From NCBI GenBank assembly GCA_963682005.1, contig OY820914.1, positions 1,364,001 through 1,428,000 of the forward strand: a stretch of 64,000 bases of DNA, written 5' to 3'. Shown here piece after piece: positions 43,630 through 52,853 of the stretch. This DNA is from CAIYUC01 sp963682005 (GTDB lineage Bacteria > Bacteroidota > Bacteroidia > Bacteroidales > FEN-979). The translations under genes were made by a program, and so were the position numbers. The first letter of the stretch is position 1. Each line of letters starts with the position of its first letter. Under the pieces are notes generated by a model, which did not search any database, was not told where the DNA came from, and worked only from the letters and a program-made list of their open reading frames with translations.

Positions 43630-45365
43630 AAAGGAAAAAAAGACGCCCAGCCCCGAAAAAAAAGAAACCGGGAGGAATAAAAAAATTCTTCCTGACAGTC
43701 CTGATCGTTCTCATTATCCTTGCCGGTTCATTGTTTGGTGTGGCATGGTTTTATGGGGGAAGCCTGCTGAAGGACCAGGTGATCCGGCTGATCCGGGCCG
43801 ACAGCAGGGGTCTTTACAAGGCCGAGATCAGGACGCTCTATTTCGACCTGCTGTCGGGAAAGATCAGGGTGACCGGCTTCAAGCTCATTCCCGATACAGC
43901 GAACTTCAGGAAGGAAAACCCCAATGACACAATGCCGCCGTTCATTGTAAGCGCCAGCGTTAATAAATTTGTGGTGAACGGGTTTGATGTGCTGAAAGCC
44001 GTCAGGGATAAAAACGTTGAGATCACCCTGATCCGCATTGAATCGCCGGTGGTTCATCTTATCGCATGTCATTCAGCAGAAAAAAAGAAGAAACCAGGCC
44101 CGAAACGAGATCCGCTTTCCATCCCGCTGCCGGCCACGCTGAATTCAATCCGGATCGACCGTTTCCAAATCGTGAACGGACGGCTTACCATCACTGACCG
44201 TACAAAAAAACCAGTTACGGAGATCCTGGTTCCTTCTTTCTGGGCGGACGTGAACAACATCCAAATCGACAGCATCAGGCGAAAGAAAGCCAGGATCCTG
44301 AATTCCGATGATATCGCCCTCGGGATACGCGGGATCAGGATCAGGACAAAAAACGGAATGTACACGATCACCATGGGGGAGATCGGACTGTCCACCGGTT
44401 TATCGAAGATCACGGTGACACAACTGCGCATAAGGCCTGAATTTTCGGAGTTTGATTTTTCGAGACGGCTGGGTTACCAGGCCGACCGGGTCGATCTTAC
44501 CATAAAAAAAATCACCCTGTCAGGAACGAACATCCGGGAAATGCTGCTTCACCGGAAGATCATAGCAGACCAGGCCTCCGTCGAAAACATGAAACTCTGC
44601 GATTACCGCGACAAGCGGGTTCCTCTGAAAATTGGCTATTCACCACCCATGCCGCAGGAAATGCTCCGGAAATTCAGTCCATACCTGAGAATAGATACAG
44701 TGAGGCTGAAAAACGGTCATGCAACCTATTCCGAACAGGTCAATGACGAGCCCGGGAAGCTTTTCTTCGACAGGATGGACATTTCGATGACGAACCTGAC
44801 CAACGACCTCGTACTCGCTAATAAAAGGAAAGAAATGCAGATTACGGGAACTGCTCGGTTCATGGGAAAAGGCTTGGTAAGGGCGCACTTTACGATCCCG
44901 CTGCAGGGCAAGGGTACATACTTCAGGTTTACCGGAAGCCTTTCGGAAATGGATATGTGTGAATTCAATCCCATGCTATCGAAGCTGATGTCAGCGAGAA
45001 TCCGGAAGGGGGAAATCCATGAAATCAATGTTAGAGAACTCGTGGCCGGGGATGAAACCTCGACAGGCATGCTCGAGTTCCGGTATTCCGGGCTGAAAGT
45101 CGGGATGCTTAAAAAGAAACAGACTTCCTGGGAGAATTTCAAAACGAAGATCCTCAATTTTGCTGCCAATGACCTGGTGATACCTGACGAGAATCCAGAT
45201 AAAAAAGGGAATTTGACAACAGGGATCATTTACTTTCACCGGGACCCCTCGAAAGGATTCTTCAATTATGTGTGGAAGAGCATCCAGAGCGGGATCATCT
45301 CAACCATCGGGATCAACAGCAAGGAGCAGAAGAAGATGAAAAAGGAGATGAAAAGGAAAAATTGA
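43626..45365 (+). CDS. Second AsmA-like envelope protein, paralogue of the preceding one
   Basis: 579 residues from TTG 43626, which overlaps the preceding stop (TTGA), the usual geometry of translational coupling; an upstream in-frame start at 43530 would lie inside the previous gene. A lysine-rich head (KRKKRRPAPKKKK) precedes a membrane segment (FFLTVLIVLIILAGSLFGVAWF). The rest is beta-rich and ends GIIYFHRDPSKGFFNYVWKS. The region RVPLKIGYSPPMPQEMLRKF to FFDRMDISMTNLTND repeats the corresponding part of the larger protein, so the two arose by duplication. Function inferred as envelope lipid transport or scaffolding. Confidence 0.75.
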   Translation: MKRKKRRPAPKKKKPGGIKKFFLTVLIVLIILAGSLFGVAWFYGGSLLKDQVIRLIRADSRGLYKAEIRTLYFDLLSGKIRVTGFKLIPDTANFRKENPNDTMPPFIVSASVNKFVVNGFDVLKAVRDKNVEITLIRIESPVVHLIACHSAEKKKKPGPKRDPLSIPLPATLNSIRIDRFQIVNGRLTITDRTKKPVTEILVPSFWADVNNIQIDSIRRKKARILNSDDIALGIRGIRIRTKNGMYTITMGEIGLSTGLSKITVTQLRIRPEFSEFDFSRRLGYQADRVDLTIKKITLSGTNIREMLLHRKIIADQASVENMKLCDYRDKRVPLKIGYSPPMPQEMLRKFSPYLRIDTVRLKNGHATYSEQVNDEPGKLFFDRMDISMTNLTNDLVLANKRKEMQITGTARFMGKGLVRAHFTIPLQGKGTYFRFTGSLSEMDMCEFNPMLSKLMSARIRKGEIHEINVRELVAGDETSTGMLEFRYSGLKVGMLKKKQTSWENFKTKILNFAANDLVIPDENPDKKGNLTTGIIYFHRDPSKGFFNYVWKSIQSGIISTIGINSKEQKKMKKEMKRKN

Positions 45366-45401
45366 AAAAAATCCCGTAATTTCGCTGTCTTATCGGGCCA
45401 G

Positions 45402-46280
45402 ATGGCAAAGAATCCAAATAAATATTACCAGAGGAAGATCCATACATCCTATGTCACTTCCGTGATCAGTATCACCCTTGTGCTTTTCATAATCGGACTG
45501 CTCGGACTTGTGATCCTGCATGCGAAGAACCTTTCCGATTACGTGAAGGAGAACATCGGCTTTTCGATCATGATCAAAGAAGACGTGAAAGAGGCCGATA
45601 TTCTTGCTTTCCAGAAAAGACTCGACATTTTGCCATATGTCAAATCCACCGAATACATTCCCAAGGAAAAAGCGGCCGTGATCCTGAAAAAAGAGCTCGG
45701 CGAGGATTTTATCGGGTTCCTTGGTTACAATCCGTTGCTTACGGCCATAGACCTCAGGCTGAAAGCGGATTATACAACGGTTGAGAATGTGGTGAAAATT
45801 GAAAAGACACTCACTGCATTTCCTGAAGTCAAGGAGGTTTTTTACCAGAAATCGCTGGTTGACCTGGTTAACCGGAACATCAACAAGATCAGTCTTGTCC
45901 TGCTTGGATTCAGCCTGATTCTCCTGGTCATTTCAATTGCGCTTATCAACAATACGATCCGGCTGTCGGTCTATTCGAAACGGTTCATTCTCCGGAGCAT
46001 GCAACTGGTAGGCGCCACCCGGGGATTTATCCGGAAACCCTTCATCATTAAAGGAATCGTGAACGGAGTTATCAGTTCGGTCCTTGCACTGGGAGGCCTG
46101 ATGCTGGTGGTCTATTTTGCGATCCAGCAGGTGCCCGAGCTGCTGAATATTCAGAACATGAAAATGTATGTCATCCTCGTAGTGTTCATCCTTCTCCTGG
46201 GGATTCTGATCTCCTGGTTTTCGACCTATTTTGCGGTGAGGAAGTTCCTGAGGATGAAGACGGATTATTTATATACCTGA
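45402..46280 (+). CDS. ftsX: Cell division protein FtsX
   Basis: A 292-residue FtsX-type permease. One membrane segment near the N-terminus (SVISITLVLFIIGLLGLVIL), an extracytoplasmic domain (about 50-165) and three C-terminal segments with the FtsX signature RLSVYSKRFILRSMQLVGATRGFIRKPF. FtsX pairs with FtsE to control peptidoglycan hydrolases at the septum; ftsE is not in the window, as is usual in Bacteroidota, where ftsX leads a cluster with DUF3098, uppP and truB. A TAATTTCG sequence 19 bases upstream may be its -7 box. Confidence 0.93.
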   Translation: MAKNPNKYYQRKIHTSYVTSVISITLVLFIIGLLGLVILHAKNLSDYVKENIGFSIMIKEDVKEADILAFQKRLDILPYVKSTEYIPKEKAAVILKKELGEDFIGFLGYNPLLTAIDLRLKADYTTVENVVKIEKTLTAFPEVKEVFYQKSLVDLVNRNINKISLVLLGFSLILLVISIALINNTIRLSVYSKRFILRSMQLVGATRGFIRKPFIIKGIVNGVISSVLALGGLMLVVYFAIQQVPELLNIQNMKMYVILVVFILLLGILISWFSTYFAVRKFLRMKTDYLYT

Positions 46281-46403
46281 TGCTGTATAACAGGATAGAT
46301 GGATTCTGGATGGCTGGATGACTGGATCCACAAACATATTAACATTCCGAAAAGATATTAACAAAATAATCACTATTTTTGACGCCTATTTGAACAGACA
46401 TCA

Positions 46404-46733
46404 ATGGAAAAGAATATAAAAAAAGCAGGACCGCCGAAAACCCAGGCGCAGGCAGTCAAAGCCCAGCCAGCCCCGGCACAGGCCCCGCCAAAGCAGCAGG
46501 CAGCAGTAAAAGCAAGCGACTTTGCATTCAATAAGGATAATTACAAGATCATGTTCATCGGACTGGCTTTCATTGTCCTTGGTTTTATCCTCATGATCGG
46601 CGGGGGATCGAAAGATCCGAAGGTATTTAATCCGGCAATATTCGATTTTCAGCGCCTTACGCTTGCCCCGATCCTAGTTCTCACAGGCTATATCATCGAG
46701 ATCGTGGCCATCATGAAGAAACCCAAAGACTGA
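46404..46733 (+). CDS. DUF3098 small membrane protein
   Basis: 109 residues. A Pro/Ala/Gln-rich N-terminus (PKTQAQAVKAQPAPAQAPPK) precedes FAFNKDNYKIMFIGLAFIVLGFILMIGGG, the DUF3098 signature, and a second membrane segment (FQRLTLAPILVLTGYIIEIVAIM). Function unknown. The family is nearly always between ftsX and uppP in Bacteroidota, exactly as here; its stop and the uppP start are one base apart. Confidence 0.92.
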   Translation: MEKNIKKAGPPKTQAQAVKAQPAPAQAPPKQQAAVKASDFAFNKDNYKIMFIGLAFIVLGFILMIGGGSKDPKVFNPAIFDFQRLTLAPILVLTGYIIEIVAIMKKPKD

Positions 46734-46734
46734 G

Positions 46735-47541
46735 ATGACGCTGTTCCAGGCACTCATCATTGCCATTGTTGAGGGTATCACCGAGTTCCTTCCGATCTCT
46801 TCCACGGGGCATATGGCCTTGACCTCCGCATTATTCGGCATCGAAAAAAACGACTTTACCAAGCTCTTCATCGAAAACATCCAGTTCGGAGCCATCATTT
46901 CCGTTCTCCTGATCTACTGGAAAAAGTTCCTTGATTTCCGCGGGTTCCGGTTCTATATCAGGCTGATCATTGCGTTCATTCCTGCCGTTATTGTGGGGGT
47001 CCTGCTGAAGAAATACATCGATAACATCCTTGGAAACCCGCTGTTTATAACGATCGTGATGATCGGAGGGGGGATCATCCTGTTGTTTGTGGACAATTGG
47101 TTCAGGAACCCTGTAATTGAGGAGGATGAAAAGATGACCAATAAAAATGCGCTGGTGATCGGGATTTTCCAGCTTCTGGCGATCATTTTACCGGGCTTCA
47201 GCAGGAGTGCTGCCACGATCATCGGGGGCATGCAACAGAAGATGACGAGGAAGCTGGCCGCCGAATTCTCCTTTTTCCTGGCCGTTCCAACCCTTGCCGG
47301 GGCCTTCGCAAAAAGCCTCTGGGATGTGCATAAAGAGAACCCCGCCTTGCTGACCCACCACAACGTGATGTTGCTGATCGTGGGTAATGCCGTGGCATTC
47401 ATCGTTGCCATCATCGCCATCAAAGCCTTTATCGCCTACCTGACCAAACACGGGTTTAAAGTATTCGGTTATTACCGGATCATTGCGGGCATTGCCATCC
47501 TGCTGTTGATCATCTTTGGAAAGAACTTAACCATCCTATAG
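46735..47541 (+). CDS. uppP: Undecaprenyl-diphosphate phosphatase
   Basis: A 268-residue BacA/UppP membrane enzyme that recycles undecaprenyl diphosphate for cell-wall synthesis and gives bacitracin tolerance. Catalytic motifs EGITEFLPISSTGHM (about 12-26) and PGFSRSAATIIGGM (about 153-166) are complete. Seven to eight membrane segments. It starts one base after the DUF3098 stop, so the two are cotranscribed. Confidence 0.96.
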   Translation: MTLFQALIIAIVEGITEFLPISSTGHMALTSALFGIEKNDFTKLFIENIQFGAIISVLLIYWKKFLDFRGFRFYIRLIIAFIPAVIVGVLLKKYIDNILGNPLFITIVMIGGGIILLFVDNWFRNPVIEEDEKMTNKNALVIGIFQLLAIILPGFSRSAATIIGGMQQKMTRKLAAEFSFFLAVPTLAGAFAKSLWDVHKENPALLTHHNVMLLIVGNAVAFIVAIIAIKAFIAYLTKHGFKVFGYYRIIAGIAILLLIIFGKNLTIL

Positions 47542-47592
47542 TGTCTGATATACTTTCTTTGAGAATGAAGAACATAAAAAAGGGCAAGATCT

Positions 47593-47626
47593 AAAATGGT
47601 AAAACAGTTCAGATTTTTACCATTTT
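47593..47626. repeat. Short-period palindrome P5 (AAAATGGTAAAA hairpin)
   Basis: Perfect 12-bp inverted repeat AAAATGGTAAAA / TTTTACCATTTT with a 10-base loop, followed by more TTTTACC-like units (ACCATTTTGGATTTTACATT). It lies between uppP and truB and could act as a transcription terminator or as another short-period repeat. Confidence 0.75.
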
Positions 47627-47681
47627 ACCATTTTGGATTTTACATTTTATTTCTTTCATGGAAAAATAACAAAGTCTGCTG

Positions 47682-48371
47682 ATGATATTCGATCCCTTAC
47701 AGGGAGAGATCTTCCTGGTCAATAAGCCCTATGATTGGACGTCGTTTGATGTTGTGAACAGCATCCGGGGGTTTATGCGTGCCGCTTTGGGCTTCAAAAA
47801 GGTCAAGATCGGCCATACCGGAACGCTTGATCCGCTGGCTACCGGGTTGCTGATCCTCTGCTCCGGGAAATTTACCAAGCAGATCGAGGATTTCAAGGGA
47901 CTTGAAAAGGAATACACCGGAACGTTCACCCTGGGCGCTACCACCCCGTCGTTCGACCTGGAAAAGGAAATAGATGAGCACTATCCCTGGGAGCACATCC
48001 TGGAGGAGCAGATCCATGAAGCGGCAAAAACATTTACCGGCGATATTGAACAACATCCTCCGGTTTTTTCCGCGATCAAGATCGGGGGAAGAAGAGCCTA
48101 TAAATATGCACGCCAGGAGGAGGAAGTGGTAATGCTTCCGAAGCAGATCAATATCTCGGCCTTTGAGATCACGGCCATCCGTCTGCCTGAAGTAGATTTC
48201 CGGATCGTGTGCAGCAAAGGCACCTACATCCGGGCGCTGGCGAGGGATTTCGGCCGCGCATTGCATTCCGGTGCGCACCTCACCTCCTTGTGCCGGACCC
48301 GGATCGGGCCCTACTTCCTCCGTGATGCCTACGAGCTCGAAGACCTGAAAAAGGCGCTGCTGGAAGGGTAA
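47682..48371 (+). CDS. truB: tRNA pseudouridine(55) synthase
   Basis: A 229-residue TruB. Motifs: LVNKPYDWTSFDVVN, the catalytic aspartate in IGHTGTLDPLATGLLILCSGKFTK (about 44-67), YTGTFTLGATTPSFDLE, QHPPVFSAIKIGGRRAYKYAR and SKGTYIRALARDFG. It makes Psi55 in the T-loop of tRNAs. Like many Bacteroidota TruB it lacks a full PUA domain. It closes the ftsX-DUF3098-uppP-truB cluster; palindrome P5 stands before it. Confidence 0.96.
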   Translation: MIFDPLQGEIFLVNKPYDWTSFDVVNSIRGFMRAALGFKKVKIGHTGTLDPLATGLLILCSGKFTKQIEDFKGLEKEYTGTFTLGATTPSFDLEKEIDEHYPWEHILEEQIHEAAKTFTGDIEQHPPVFSAIKIGGRRAYKYARQEEEVVMLPKQINISAFEITAIRLPEVDFRIVCSKGTYIRALARDFGRALHSGAHLTSLCRTRIGPYFLRDAYELEDLKKALLEG

Positions 48372-48483
48372 TCCGTGAATTACCTAACGTGCCTTTCAAA
48401 ATAACCGCGGAGGCGCAGAGGCGCAGAGAATATTCTGTCCTTCAATCCTTCAGCCCTTCAATAACTCAACAAATCGTCAATCT

Positions 48484-48678
48484 TTACCCTTCCGCTTCCC
48501 CCTTATTCGTAGAGATCCCGAACGGCAGGTAAGCGGGGCAAAAACCGAACAGGCCCGTTACCAGCGGGAGCAATCCGACCAAACCCCACCAGGTGTTCAG
48601 GTACCATCCCAGGAAGAGCAGGACGACACCAAGGATGATCCGGATGATCATGTCAGCAGTACCAATGTTCTTTTTCAT
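48484..48678 (-). CDS. DUF2892 (YgaP-like) inner-membrane protein
   Basis: 64 residues from ATG 48678. The sequence MKKNIGTADMIIRIILGVVL, LFLGWYLNTWWGLVGLLPLVTGLFGFCPAYLPFGIST is the DUF2892 pattern: two membrane helices and a CPxYxxFGIST end. These are often fused to or next to rhodanese domains, but none is here. Function unknown. Its upstream region is occupied by interrupted repeat B. Confidence 0.88.
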   Translation of the reverse strand: MKKNIGTADMIIRIILGVVLLFLGWYLNTWWGLVGLLPLVTGLFGFCPAYLPFGISTNKGEAEG

Positions 48679-48691
48679 ATCTGAGAGTTTT

Positions 48692-48862
48692 AATGTACCC
48701 ACCCCGACCTCCGGTCTTATGGTTATCTTAAAAGGGAAAATAACCGCTAAGGCGCTAAGACGCTAAAAAATTAGTTTTAGATTCACAGTATTTTGCGTCT
48801 TTGCGTCTTTGCGGTAAAAGACACAATCTAATTTTTTGATACAACCTCATAAGATTGGCGGG
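48692..48862. repeat. Palindromic repeat B, copy 4, interrupted by repeat A and decayed
   Basis: Left end TGTACCCACCCCGACCTCCG then GTCTT; the right end (AAGATTGGCGGGCACC) is badly worn. Repeat A fills 48719-48848. Confidence 0.65.
48719..48848 (+). mobile_element. Repeat A, copy 3
   Basis: About 130 bases: ATGGTTATCTTAAAAGG at the left end, ACCGCTAAGGCGCTAAGACG, a divergent middle, GCGTCTTTGCGTCTTTGCGG and TTTTTGATACAACCTC at the right end. Same length and order as the copies at 35368 and 54196. Confidence 0.75.
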
Positions 48863-48951
48863 CACCGGATTAATTCCCCGTCGATTAAAACGGGGAGGTT
48901 TAAAAATTGATAATAAAGGTAAGAAATTATTGTGGCATGAATTCGGCCGGA

Positions 48952-49365
48952 TTATAAATTGATGTAATCCTGGGCGGTCAGGACCGTAATCTCCGCTTTT
49001 TTGTAATCTTTCAGATTCCGTGTCAGTAATACTCCAAGGTCAGTTTGCAATGCTGAAAAATACTGAAGGGCATCTTCAAAATCCACAAATTCGGAGTTAA
49101 GGGCCAGGTCAATGATTTTTTCACTCAATGGAACCACATTGACCAGCACCTTAAAGTTCCGCAGTATCTGCCGGGCTTCTTTTTCCGATTTTTGCTTCGA
49201 GATCAGGTAATGGATATTTGCAAACGAAAGGGCGGAGATGAAAACCTGGATTTTCCCCTCATCCGCCATGGTGAAAAGATGTGCCGCCGGCATATAGAAA
49301 GGATCCCGCCTGCCAAGAAGATCATAGATGATATCCGTATCAACAAAAACCTTTTTCTTCTTCAT
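48952..49365 (-). CDS. PIN-domain toxin (VapC-like)
   Basis: A 137-residue PIN-domain ribonuclease. Acidic active-site residues are recognisable: FVDTD (Asp9, Asp11), FEDAL (Glu97, Asp98) and NLKDY (Asp120). The segment SALSFANIHYLISKQKSEKEARQIL is typical of the COG2402-like branch. It overlaps the preceding antitoxin gene by 4 bases. VapC-like toxins cut tRNA or rRNA; the target cannot be told. All catalytic positions appear intact. Confidence 0.85.
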   Translation of the reverse strand: MKKKKVFVDTDIIYDLLGRRDPFYMPAAHLFTMADEGKIQVFISALSFANIHYLISKQKSEKEARQILRNFKVLVNVVPLSEKIIDLALNSEFVDFEDALQYFSALQTDLGVLLTRNLKDYKKAEITVLTAQDYINL

Positions 49366-49607
49366 AAATATTTTTCCTTAAGGTGATTGTGATATTTTTC
49401 CTTCAAATCTTCTGAGGCGGAAAGATCGATCACCCCGCTTAGAGATCTTACCAATGGTGAAATGGTTTCCGGGGATTTTGATTCATCGGTTATGGCCGAC
49501 AGGTAATTCTCGATCAGTTTCGACAGGCTGGTATGATGAGCATCAGCATACTGTTTCGCGTGGTCGATCACCTTCTTCTTTAACCGTATCGTTAATTTGG
49601 TTTCCAT
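49362..49607 (-). CDS. DUF6364-type antitoxin
   Basis: 81 residues from ATG 49607 (an upstream in-frame ATG at 49634 lies inside the promoter region). METKLTIRLKKKVIDHAKQY is the ribbon-helix-helix DNA-binding part, followed by ADAHHTSLSKLIENYLSAI and a C-terminal toxin-binding tail. It precedes the PIN-domain gene with a 4-base overlap, the standard antitoxin-first order. Confidence 0.85.
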   Translation of the reverse strand: METKLTIRLKKKVIDHAKQYADAHHTSLSKLIENYLSAITDESKSPETISPLVRSLSGVIDLSASEDLKEKYHNHLKEKYL

Positions 49608-49631
49608 GATCCGTGATTTGCAATTGACGTA

Positions 49632-49662
49632 CAAAGATACAAATTTCGTACGGCAAAATCAA
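49632..49662 (-). promoter_or_regulatory. Promoter of the DUF6364/PIN operon
   Basis: On the complement: TTG (49662-49660), a 20-base spacer, TATCTTTG (49639-49632). The spacer contains CGTACGAAATTTG with a CGTACG palindrome, a possible operator for the ribbon-helix-helix antitoxin. Confidence 0.65.
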
Positions 49663-49870
49663 GTAAAAAGTTAAGAAAGAAAGACCCTGTAGAACAGACA
49701 TGTCTCAATGACACACTAATGGCTTCCTTACTTTTCATCAATTGTCAGCAAGACTCCCCGCACCCAAGAAGGGTAATACAAATTGAACACCGGATATTTG
49801 AATGGATGATGATCAGTGAAAGACTCTGTGCCCTTTGTGCCTTCTCCGTGAACTCTGTGTTAAAAAAAAG

Positions 49871-49878
49871 TAACTTTG
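49871..49878 (+). promoter_or_regulatory. -7 box before the T9SS propeller gene
   Basis: TAACTTTG lies about 105 bases before the ATG at 49984, directly after the CTCTGTG-type repeat units. The -33 position falls inside the repeat. Confidence 0.45.
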
Positions 49879-49983
49879 TTTATTATATTCACGACCGTAG
49901 CCACTTAGTTCACAATGGACCTATTGTGCCCTGCTGTGCCTATAGTGGTTTATTTTAAAAGCATTAAACACCAAGAAATCCAA

Positions 49984-52713
49984 ATGAAAAAAATCCATTT
50001 TTTAATCCTGGTCCTGGGGATGGCAATTCTTTCCGCGGCCATTTCCGGCGACAGGTCCGGAAGAGTTCAGCGATCGAAATACGAAGCCTTCCTGAAGAAA
50101 GCCAAACAGAAACTCCCCCGGAATTTCAAAAAGGATAAAGACGAGCTGGCCGCCGACCAGCCTGATATAGCCGCCATCCAGGAGTATTTCATGACTCTTG
50201 ATCCGCGCACAGGGACCGTGCCACGCGAGCGCCTTCACGCAGCCTATCTGCAAACAAGGAAACTTCAGCAGATGAAGAGCGATCCCCTGAACCTCCAGTG
50301 GACTGGCTACGAAGCCGACATGGGAGGCCGTACCCGCGCGATCATGTTCGATCCGAATGATGCGACGCACAAGAAAGTCTGGGCTGGCGGAGTAACCGGC
50401 GGATTATGGTACAACCCCGATATTTCGAATGCGGCTTCAGCCTGGGTGCCGACGACCGATTTCTCGAACAACATGGCGATACGGTGCATTACCTACGATC
50501 CGAACAATCCGCAAACGTTCTACCTGGGAACAGGGGAGGCAGAAACAGCCTTGCAAACATACCGCGAATCCTCAGGACTGGGCGACGGCATCTGGAAATC
50601 AACGGATGGCGGACAGACCTGGGACATTCTCCCGGGAACCGCAGGCTTTGCCTATGTCACCGATATCCATGTAAGGAATGAGGGCGGGGCGAGTGTGATC
50701 TATGCGGGGGTGGCTTCAGGTTTGTATGAAGGCCAGCAGCATCTGAGCAACCCTTCCGACGGCCTTTTCCGTTCAACCGACGGGGGAGCGACCTGGCTCC
50801 AGGTATTGCCGTTGATCCCGGGACATACGGTTCCTTTTTCCGTATCTGACATTGCCATCGGCACTGATGGAAGGATCTATGTTGGTACACGGCCCAACCT
50901 CGACGGGAATGGTGCCGCTACGCTGCTTTACTCCGATACCGGCCTTCCCGGTTCATGGAATGTCAATGAGAATTTCCGGATAGACATAGAAAATGATATG
51001 TATTACACCATTCCCGGCCGGGTAGTGCTTGCAACCGCACCGTCGGATCCCAATGTGGTCTATGCGCTCATCGCCTCAGGCTACACGAATTCTGCGAACA
51101 ACTACAATTATTTCAACTGCTATTACATTCTCCGCTCACCAGATAAAGGCGTTTCCTGGATTATGAAAAGCCAGCCCAATGATCTGACCTCCGGCGATAA
51201 CTTTGCAACCATCGCCTGGCATGCTCTAGATATTGCAATCGATCCCAATTCACCGAACAGCCTGTATATCGGTGGACTTGACATGCATAAGTCGACCAAC
51301 GGGGGCGATTCCTGGAAAAGGGTCAGCAACTGGGCTGAAATGTACTATGGGGGCGGCCCGGATTATCTCCATGCCGATCAGCACATCATCGTTTATGAAC
51401 CATCCTCATCCACACATATGCTGTTTGGTACCGACGGAGGTGTGTTTTATACCACGAACGGAACGGCAACCCAGCCGGTCTTCGAGGAACGGAATAAGAA
51501 CTATACGACACTTCAGTTCTATACCTGTGCCATCAACCCGATAGCCGGAACCCAGGAATATCTGGGCGGGCTCCAGGATAACGGAACCCTTCGATATACT
51601 GGCCATCCCCTCACGATCAACGATATGGTGAGCGGCGGCGACGGAGCCTATTGCTTTTATGATGAGCTGGACGCAGCAACCTCTATCTCTTCGGTCTATT
51701 ACAACGATTACATTGTTTACCTGAACGGATCTTATTACAACGAATACGGGTTCAACAGCGGGATCTTTGTAAATCCTGCTGATTATGATTACAAGCTGAA
51801 AAAGCTTTATACCAATGCCGTGGATTTCATCGGGACGAACAGTGATCAGATCCTGAGGATTGACATACCAGAACTCTTTTCATACACATCCTTCCAGATG
51901 CTCACGGGATCATCTGCATGGTTTTCCGCAATAAAGTATTCGCCGCATTCACCGGCAGGCCAGACCACCTTGTATGCAGGAACACAGGAAGGCCGCCTGT
52001 TCCGGGTAAATCACGCAGAATCATCACCGGTCAGGACGGAGATCACAGGAAATGCGTTTCCAACGGCAAACATCTCGTCCATCGCCGTGGGAGGTTCTGA
52101 CGATACGCTGATGGTCACCTTCTCAAATTATGGTGTGCCATCGGTCTGGCAAACGGTTGACGGAGGCCAGAACTGGCAGGATGTGGAAGGAAACCTGCCT
52201 GATATGCCGATCCGTTGGGCGCTTTATCAGCCACAAACCTCGAAGATCGCACTTCTCGCAACCGAAACAGGCGTCTGGGAAAGTACAAACCTAGACCAGG
52301 CCAACGTGACCTGGCAACCGGCTGTTGACGGCATGGCCAATGTGCGGGTTGACATGCTTATGCTTCGCAGTGCGGATCATACTGTTATTGCCGCAACCCA
52401 TGGCCGGGGCTTATTTACAACAACATTCGATGTTTCAACCGGGATAAAAAAGAACCCTGGTATTGAATTCAGTGTTTATCCGAATCCCTCCCATGGTCTT
52501 GTGAATATTACGGGCAGCCTGAATTATCCGGGAGATATTACGGTCAGGGTGATGGATGTAACGGGAAAGATCGTTGCTGATAATCTTTTCCTGGGCGTGG
52601 CAGGTTCCTTTCAGAAGCAGATCGACCTTTCCGGAAAACCGGCAGGGATATACTCCATCAGTCTTATGCAGGGGAGGAAGGTTGTCAGTTCCGAAAAAGT
52701 AATAGTGTATTAG
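49984..52713 (+). CDS. Secreted sortilin/BNR-type beta-propeller protein with T9SS sorting domain
   Basis: 909 residues from ATG 49984, the start that gives a signal peptide (MKKIHFLILVLGMAILSAAI). The body has BNR/Asp-box motifs of the VPS10 (sortilin) propeller type: GIWKSTDGGQTWDILPG, GLFRSTDGGATWLQVLP, STNGGDSWKRVSN and VWQTVDGGQNWQDVEG. The C-terminal ~85 residues (FSVYPNPSHGLVNITG to KVIVY) form a type A T9SS sorting domain. It is expected at the cell surface or released. Similar propellers bind or cut glycans, but no catalytic residue can be assigned. Repeat B follows its stop after 9 bases. Confidence 0.88.
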   Translation: MKKIHFLILVLGMAILSAAISGDRSGRVQRSKYEAFLKKAKQKLPRNFKKDKDELAADQPDIAAIQEYFMTLDPRTGTVPRERLHAAYLQTRKLQQMKSDPLNLQWTGYEADMGGRTRAIMFDPNDATHKKVWAGGVTGGLWYNPDISNAASAWVPTTDFSNNMAIRCITYDPNNPQTFYLGTGEAETALQTYRESSGLGDGIWKSTDGGQTWDILPGTAGFAYVTDIHVRNEGGASVIYAGVASGLYEGQQHLSNPSDGLFRSTDGGATWLQVLPLIPGHTVPFSVSDIAIGTDGRIYVGTRPNLDGNGAATLLYSDTGLPGSWNVNENFRIDIENDMYYTIPGRVVLATAPSDPNVVYALIASGYTNSANNYNYFNCYYILRSPDKGVSWIMKSQPNDLTSGDNFATIAWHALDIAIDPNSPNSLYIGGLDMHKSTNGGDSWKRVSNWAEMYYGGGPDYLHADQHIIVYEPSSSTHMLFGTDGGVFYTTNGTATQPVFEERNKNYTTLQFYTCAINPIAGTQEYLGGLQDNGTLRYTGHPLTINDMVSGGDGAYCFYDELDAATSISSVYYNDYIVYLNGSYYNEYGFNSGIFVNPADYDYKLKKLYTNAVDFIGTNSDQILRIDIPELFSYTSFQMLTGSSAWFSAIKYSPHSPAGQTTLYAGTQEGRLFRVNHAESSPVRTEITGNAFPTANISSIAVGGSDDTLMVTFSNYGVPSVWQTVDGGQNWQDVEGNLPDMPIRWALYQPQTSKIALLATETGVWESTNLDQANVTWQPAVDGMANVRVDMLMLRSADHTVIAATHGRGLFTTTFDVSTGIKKNPGIEFSVYPNPSHGLVNITGSLNYPGDITVRVMDVTGKIVADNLFLGVAGSFQKQIDLSGKPAGIYSISLMQGRKVVSSEKVIVY

Positions 52714-52722
52714 CAATAGATA

Positions 52723-52785
52723 TACCCACCCCTCTGATCCCCTCCCTACCAGTAGGGAGGGGAAGACCGAAGGTCGGGGTGGGTA
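52723..52785. repeat. Palindromic repeat B, copy 5 (intact, inverted orientation)
   Basis: TACCCACCCCTCTGATCCCC, CTACCAGTAGGGAGGGG, AGACCGAAGGTCGGGGTGGG, TA. This uninterrupted copy shows the ground state into which repeat A has been inserted elsewhere. Confidence 0.85.
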
Positions 52786-52853
52786 TGTCGTGTTACCTTA
52801 AATCCATTAAATTTGCCAATAGCCAACAGCTAATAGGTAACAGCCATAAAGAG

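Larger units (their letters stand above)
49608..49983. other. Divergent intergenic region between PIN module and T9SS propeller gene
   Basis: Contains the toxin-antitoxin promoter (49632-49662), an array of CTCTGTG/CCTTTGTG/CTCCGTGAA units at 49826-49862, and a forward TAACTTTG box at 49871-49878. No further gene is supported. Confidence 0.5.
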
